Assembly: GCA_902774035.1 (NCBI GenBank)
Contig: CACYHA010000016.1
Span: forward strand, 64,798 to 97,153
Reading direction: 5' to 3'
From: Oscillospiraceae bacterium
GTDB taxonomy: Bacteria; Bacillota; Clostridia; Oscillospirales; Acutalibacteraceae
DNA length: 32,356 nt
The position numbers and the translations under genes are program-made. Shown one piece after another: positions 29,024-32,356 of the stretch (positions are counted from its first letter, which is position 1; each line of letters starts with the position of its first letter). The notes under the pieces are model-generated. The model saw nothing but the letters and a program-made list of their open reading frames with translations. It made no database searches and was not told the origin of the DNA.

Positions 29024-30553
29024 ATGCAAAAGAAATCGAAAGCCAAGACAATTGTGATTGTAATTCTCTGCATCCTGCTTGTCGTGGAGTCTGCTGTGCT
29101 GATTTTCGGCAAAAAGGGTGACGATGCAATCGCCGGTACTGCCGACGATCCCGTGCAGGTTGTTGACGGCGGCAAGGGCGAGATCGATACTTCTGAAGTG
29201 ACAACTCAGGACGATCTCAACACAAACGCTGATCCCGCAAGTATTTTGAGCGCTCTGCTCACAGATGAAAACGGCAAAACCAAGAACGTTGGCGATATGC
29301 TGCGCGATATGCTTTATACCAATGCGCTTCCGACGGCCGCGATGACTGCTGTCATGCCGATGCTCTATGATCAGGCCGGCGATCTTGCGTCTGTTGCGCC
29401 CAACATCAACCTTTACGTGACCGGTCCTCTGCTTGCGGAGCAGATGGGCGAGGTTGCATATACCGCCGTGGATAAAGACGGTGTGCGCAAGCCCCTGACG
29501 GATATTCTGACAAAGCTCGGAACAAAATGGAAATATCTGGATACCATTGTCAAATGGACGGATGAAAACGGCGAAGAGCAGGAAGGCACGATCGCCAGCT
29601 CCATCGACTGGTGTGTCCGCGATCAGGAATCCTTCTATCAGGCGATGAACGATGCCTCTCTCGGCTTCCGCGGCCTGCTTGAAATCAGCGTTCAGAGCAA
29701 AAAAGGCTCCATCGAACTTTCCAAGGCGTTGAGCATGGCGCTGGACGAAGCCATGGCTGAAAAGCTTTCTCCCGTAGTCGGCATGATGACCGGCCTGCCG
29801 GGTCTCGACACGCTGAAATATGCCGCGCATGTTTATAATCCCTATGAAATGTCCGGCTATCAGGCCTTCTTTGTCTACCTGTTCAACATTCTCGGCCTTG
29901 TGGACGGCGAATACCCCTCGGATTCGGAAGTCCGCAACTATAACACTATGGGCGAACTGTTCAAGGCGCTGATCGAGAGCATCATCTTCGCTGTTGAAAA
30001 AATCATGAGAGATCCGGGCCAGAACCTTGCCAATGTGCTGCTGAACCTGGTGGACGCCATCGACTCCGGCAAATTCATCAAACGCTTCTATATGTGCGAT
30101 ATGCACATTGAATACAACAAGACGCTCCAGAAGCTCGGCGTTGTCGGTGCGGACGATACACTGTTCAACCTCGGCGACACCGTGAACGGCATCGTCAAGG
30201 ATATGGGCATCGACCTTCACAACGACTGGAACGGCCTGCTCAAGGGCGTGTTCAAGATGCTCGGCGCAGGCAACAATGTTCCGAAGTTCAACACCGCGAA
30301 ATTCCTTGCCACCGGCAAAGCCCGCAAGCTGCCCAACGGCAACAAGGTCTACACCGCAAACAGAGACGCCACCTTCGGCTACTTTGTGGATTACATCATG
30401 CAGGGCGAGATCGTGGATCTCCTGCTCGGCAAGGTCGGCTTCTTCAAGAAGAAGGACGTCAAGAAGATTGTCAAGGCCTTTAACAATGCGGACGACGGTA
30501 TCAGCAATCTGATGAAGGCGATCATCGCAGGTGCATTGAACAATCTGGTGTAA
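29024..30553 (+). CDS. Membrane-anchored or exported protein of unknown family
   Basis: I do not recognise this 509-residue protein. It has a basic N-terminus and one hydrophobic segment (residues 8-28, TIVIVILCILLVVESAVLIFG) without an obvious cleavage site, so it is probably anchored with its bulk outside. An acidic Asp/Thr-rich linker (about 31-68) follows, then a largely helical domain with Met-rich stretches (AAMTAVMPMLYDQAGDLAS, MAEKLSPVVGMMTGLPGLD). Near the end are basic patches (KARKLPNGNKVY, FFKKKDVKKIVKAF) and a hydrophobic finish (MKAIIAGALNNLV). It is a stand-alone unit with its own strong promoter and a strong terminator, and its Shine-Dalgarno is good, so it may be well expressed. 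No enzyme motif is visible. Confidence 0.75.
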   Translation: MQKKSKAKTIVIVILCILLVVESAVLIFGKKGDDAIAGTADDPVQVVDGGKGEIDTSEVTTQDDLNTNADPASILSALLTDENGKTKNVGDMLRDMLYTNALPTAAMTAVMPMLYDQAGDLASVAPNINLYVTGPLLAEQMGEVAYTAVDKDGVRKPLTDILTKLGTKWKYLDTIVKWTDENGEEQEGTIASSIDWCVRDQESFYQAMNDASLGFRGLLEISVQSKKGSIELSKALSMALDEAMAEKLSPVVGMMTGLPGLDTLKYAAHVYNPYEMSGYQAFFVYLFNILGLVDGEYPSDSEVRNYNTMGELFKALIESIIFAVEKIMRDPGQNLANVLLNLVDAIDSGKFIKRFYMCDMHIEYNKTLQKLGVVGADDTLFNLGDTVNGIVKDMGIDLHNDWNGLLKGVFKMLGAGNNVPKFNTAKFLATGKARKLPNGNKVYTANRDATFGYFVDYIMQGEIVDLLLGKVGFFKKKDVKKIVKAFNNADDGISNLMKAIIAGALNNLV

Positions 30554-30575
30554 ACTTCTGAAATTTCAAAAATTT

Positions 30576-30610
30576 GGGGTACAGAATCCGCTTCTGTACC
30601 CCCTTTTTTT
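30576..30610 (+). terminator. Intrinsic terminator
   Basis: GGGGTACAGAA (30576-30586) and TTCTGTACCCC (30592-30602) form an 11-bp perfect stem with the loop TCCGC. One C and seven T follow. It ends the unrecognised protein gene. Confidence 0.93.
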
Positions 30611-30681
30611 GCTTGTTGATCCTGTTTTTGGAAATGCTTCGGCTGAGATAATCAACAAATGTAGTAAAAATGACGCGAAAC

Positions 30682-30710
30682 TTGACGAGCAGATTTTTAT
30701 CATGTATAAT
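30682..30710 (+). promoter_or_regulatory. Promoter of the acyl-ligase operon
   Basis: TTGACG (30682-30687), a 17-base spacer and a perfect TATAAT (30705-30710) lie 34 bases before the ligase ATG. Confidence 0.82.
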
Positions 30711-30744
30711 AAACGAAAATCGACTCTCTCGAGGAGGGACTGCC

Positions 30745-32292
30745 ATGCAGCCAACTGAGATCCCAACTGTGCGCGAACTGATCGATCGGGCGGCCGAACG
30801 ATATGAAGATCGCACTTTTTTGATGTTTGTGCGCAACGGCGAGGTGCAGGAGCGCTCTTTCCGAAAAACGCAGCAGGACAGTCTATCCGTCTGCCGCTAT
30901 CTTCGCTACGTTTCCGACCGCCGGATGCATGTGGCGATCATGAGCAAAACCTCCTACGACTACATCACCTGCCTGACGGGCATCCTCATGAGCGGCAACG
31001 TGGCGCTGCCTCTTTCGCCCGACATCTCCGAGGCCGAGGCGTCCATGCTTCTGGAACGCGCCGACGTGGAATTTCTCTTCTACGGAAACGAGATCTCCGA
31101 AAAGGTTGAATCTCTCTGCCGCCATTGCGTGAGCCTGAAAAAGGCCGTTTGCATCGGTACGGAACAGTTCGCACGGATGTATGATGATTTCGGCGCCGGT
31201 TCGCAGTATGTGCATCTTTCCGATTATACGGTCGACCCCGAAGCCTGCGCCGCCATGATCTATACCTCCGGCACCACAGGCGACCGCAAGGCTGTCATGC
31301 TTTCCACGAAGGCGCTGGTCGGCAATGTGATGTATCACGATTACTGCGAAGACATTTTCACCGAAGACGACGTTGCAATGTCTGTTCTGCCGATGTATCA
31401 TGTCTATTGCTTTACCGGCGATTATCTCAAAAACCTGAAAGACGGAATGCGCGTGGCGCTGAACGGCGAAATGCACGATCTTGTGCGCAACCTGACGGTG
31501 TTCCAGCCCAAGGTGATGCGCGTTGTGCCGATGATCGCCGCAACCCTCCTGCGCCGCGTCAAGGCCATCTGCACTCGTCGCCCGGAAACGGATCCGTTTG
31601 ATGCTGCCCGCGAGGTCTTCGGCAAAAACATTCGCTGGCTGATCTCCGGCGGCGCTTATCTGGATCCGGCGCTGATCTCGGCGTATAATGAACTCGGGAT
31701 CTTTCTTCGTCAGGGCTACGGCATGACGGAGGCCGGCTGCCGCATATCCGTCCCGGACGAATATGCATCCTTTGAATCTGTCGGCCGCGTGATCGACATC
31801 TGCGACGCCCGCGTGTACGGCGGCGAGATCCAGGTCAAATCCGACACGCTGATGCTCGGCTACTATAAGCAGCCGCAGGAAACGGCCGCCATGTTCACCT
31901 CGGACGGCTGGCTGCGCACCGGCGACATCGGCTTTTTAACCCACGACCGCCAGCTTTTCATCACCGGCCGCGTGAAGAATCTCATCATCCTCTCCAACGG
32001 TGAAAATGTTTCGCCCGAGGCGATCGAAAAGAAATTCAGCGACCGCCGCCTGGTACAGGAAGTCATGGTCTACGCCGAAAACGACAAGATCGTTGCCGAG
32101 ATCTTCCCGAACTATGACTTCGCGGAAGAAAACCGGATCGACGACGTGGTCGGTATGCTGGAGAACATGGTCGATACCATGAATATGACTGCGAAGCCCT
32201 CCCACATGATCTCGCGCATCAAGCTGCGCAACTCGCCGTTTGAGCGCACTGCCACCGGCAAACTGATTCGCAAAAAGACAAATGTATTATAA
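30745..32292 (+). CDS. AMP-forming acyl ligase (ANL superfamily, acyl-CoA synthetase-like)
   Basis: The 515-residue enzyme has the ANL core motifs in order: phosphate loop YTSGTTGDRKAV (173-184), QGYGMTEAG (323-331), WLRTGD (389-394), GRVKNLIILSNGENVSPEAIE starting at 408 with Arg409, and the C-terminal lysine Lys506 in TATGKLIRKK. It should activate a carboxylic acid with ATP to an acyl-AMP and pass it to CoA or a carrier protein. The phosphate loop reads TGDRKA where TGxPKG is usual, a mild departure. The protein is slightly short for a long-chain acyl-CoA synthetase. I chose the ATG at 30745 with GAGGAGGG six bases upstream; an in-frame start at 30670 precedes the promoter. The next gene follows after 18 bases, so this is the first gene of an operon that continues past the window. 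Confidence 0.88.
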   Translation: MQPTEIPTVRELIDRAAERYEDRTFLMFVRNGEVQERSFRKTQQDSLSVCRYLRYVSDRRMHVAIMSKTSYDYITCLTGILMSGNVALPLSPDISEAEASMLLERADVEFLFYGNEISEKVESLCRHCVSLKKAVCIGTEQFARMYDDFGAGSQYVHLSDYTVDPEACAAMIYTSGTTGDRKAVMLSTKALVGNVMYHDYCEDIFTEDDVAMSVLPMYHVYCFTGDYLKNLKDGMRVALNGEMHDLVRNLTVFQPKVMRVVPMIAATLLRRVKAICTRRPETDPFDAAREVFGKNIRWLISGGAYLDPALISAYNELGIFLRQGYGMTEAGCRISVPDEYASFESVGRVIDICDARVYGGEIQVKSDTLMLGYYKQPQETAAMFTSDGWLRTGDIGFLTHDRQLFITGRVKNLIILSNGENVSPEAIEKKFSDRRLVQEVMVYAENDKIVAEIFPNYDFAEENRIDDVVGMLENMVDTMNMTAKPSHMISRIKLRNSPFERTATGKLIRKKTNVL

Positions 32293-32310
32293 AAAAAGGA
32301 GACGCACCGA

Positions 32311-32356
32311 ATGAAAGAAAAGAGCACCGGACCCGTTTATGACCTCACCCCGGCAC
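32311..32356 (+). CDS. Start of next operon gene, possibly a condensation-domain protein
   Basis: Only 15 residues are visible: MKEKSTGPVYDLTPA. AAGGAG lies nine bases before the ATG, 18 bases after the ligase stop. The string YDLTPA resembles the beginning of condensation-domain proteins (YPLTPAQ-like), which would fit an acyl-activating enzyme next door, but the fragment is too short to be sure. It runs off the window edge. Confidence 0.6.
   Translation, partial: MKEKSTGPVYDLTPA

Overview
The window looks like a chromosomal segment of a spore-forming, G+C-rich member of the Clostridia, most likely a gut or rumen relative of the Oscillospiraceae. The reasons are a SipL-like SPOCS/LysM protein and a BofA homologue (both sporulation), a tRNA-Leu(UAA) with encoded CCA, good Shine-Dalgarno sites on almost every gene, and many secreted proteins with Gram-positive-type signal peptides. 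I see no phage, plasmid, CRISPR, defence or transposase genes.

Layout. 1-3.1 kb: the 3' end of a secreted Cthe_2159-type carbohydrate-binding protein, tRNA-Leu on the minus strand with a perfect-consensus promoter, and the SipL-like gene behind a sigma-E-like promoter. 3.1-9.4 kb: a short interspersed repeat, a minus-strand pair (DUF1294 membrane protein, zinc-ribbon protein), a lipoprotein of the GHL10 glycosidase-like family, a cell-wall amidase, BofA, mannose-6-phosphate isomerase and a D-2-hydroxyacid dehydrogenase. 9.4-18.9 kb: a plus-strand run of a VTT membrane protein, a galactokinase-family kinase and three tandem secreted fibronectin-III/DUF4474 paralogues. The third paralogue is broken by a frameshift.

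18.9-22.8 kb: a composite of two repeat elements, then a minus-strand operon for three exported proteins: a GDPD phosphodiesterase, a leucine-rich/cysteine-rich protein and a CUB-like plus papain-fold protein. 22.9-26.6 kb: a beta-propeller protein and a tightly coupled operon of M20 metallopeptidase, AhpD/CMD-like protein and SDR oxidoreductase. 26.6-32.4 kb: a second copy of the structured repeat, a minus-strand pair (HxxxDG acyltransferase-like protein and DUF6320 zinc-ribbon membrane protein), a single-gene unit for an unrecognised membrane-anchored protein, and the start of an operon with an AMP-forming acyl ligase followed by a gene that may be a condensation-domain enzyme.

The least explained signals are non-coding. 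Two copies of a roughly 180-bp multi-hairpin element (19085-19259 and 26681-26865) share flanks in one orientation but carry their core inverted between perfect 13-14-bp inverted repeats. A second, MITE-like element (18865-19075) has a shorter inverted-orientation copy at 3120-3269. All copies sit in tail-to-tail gaps between convergent genes and double as transcription terminators. On the protein side, the triplicated FN3-DUF4474 genes and the aromatic amphipathic tails of several exported proteins are the main candidates for undescribed surface biology.
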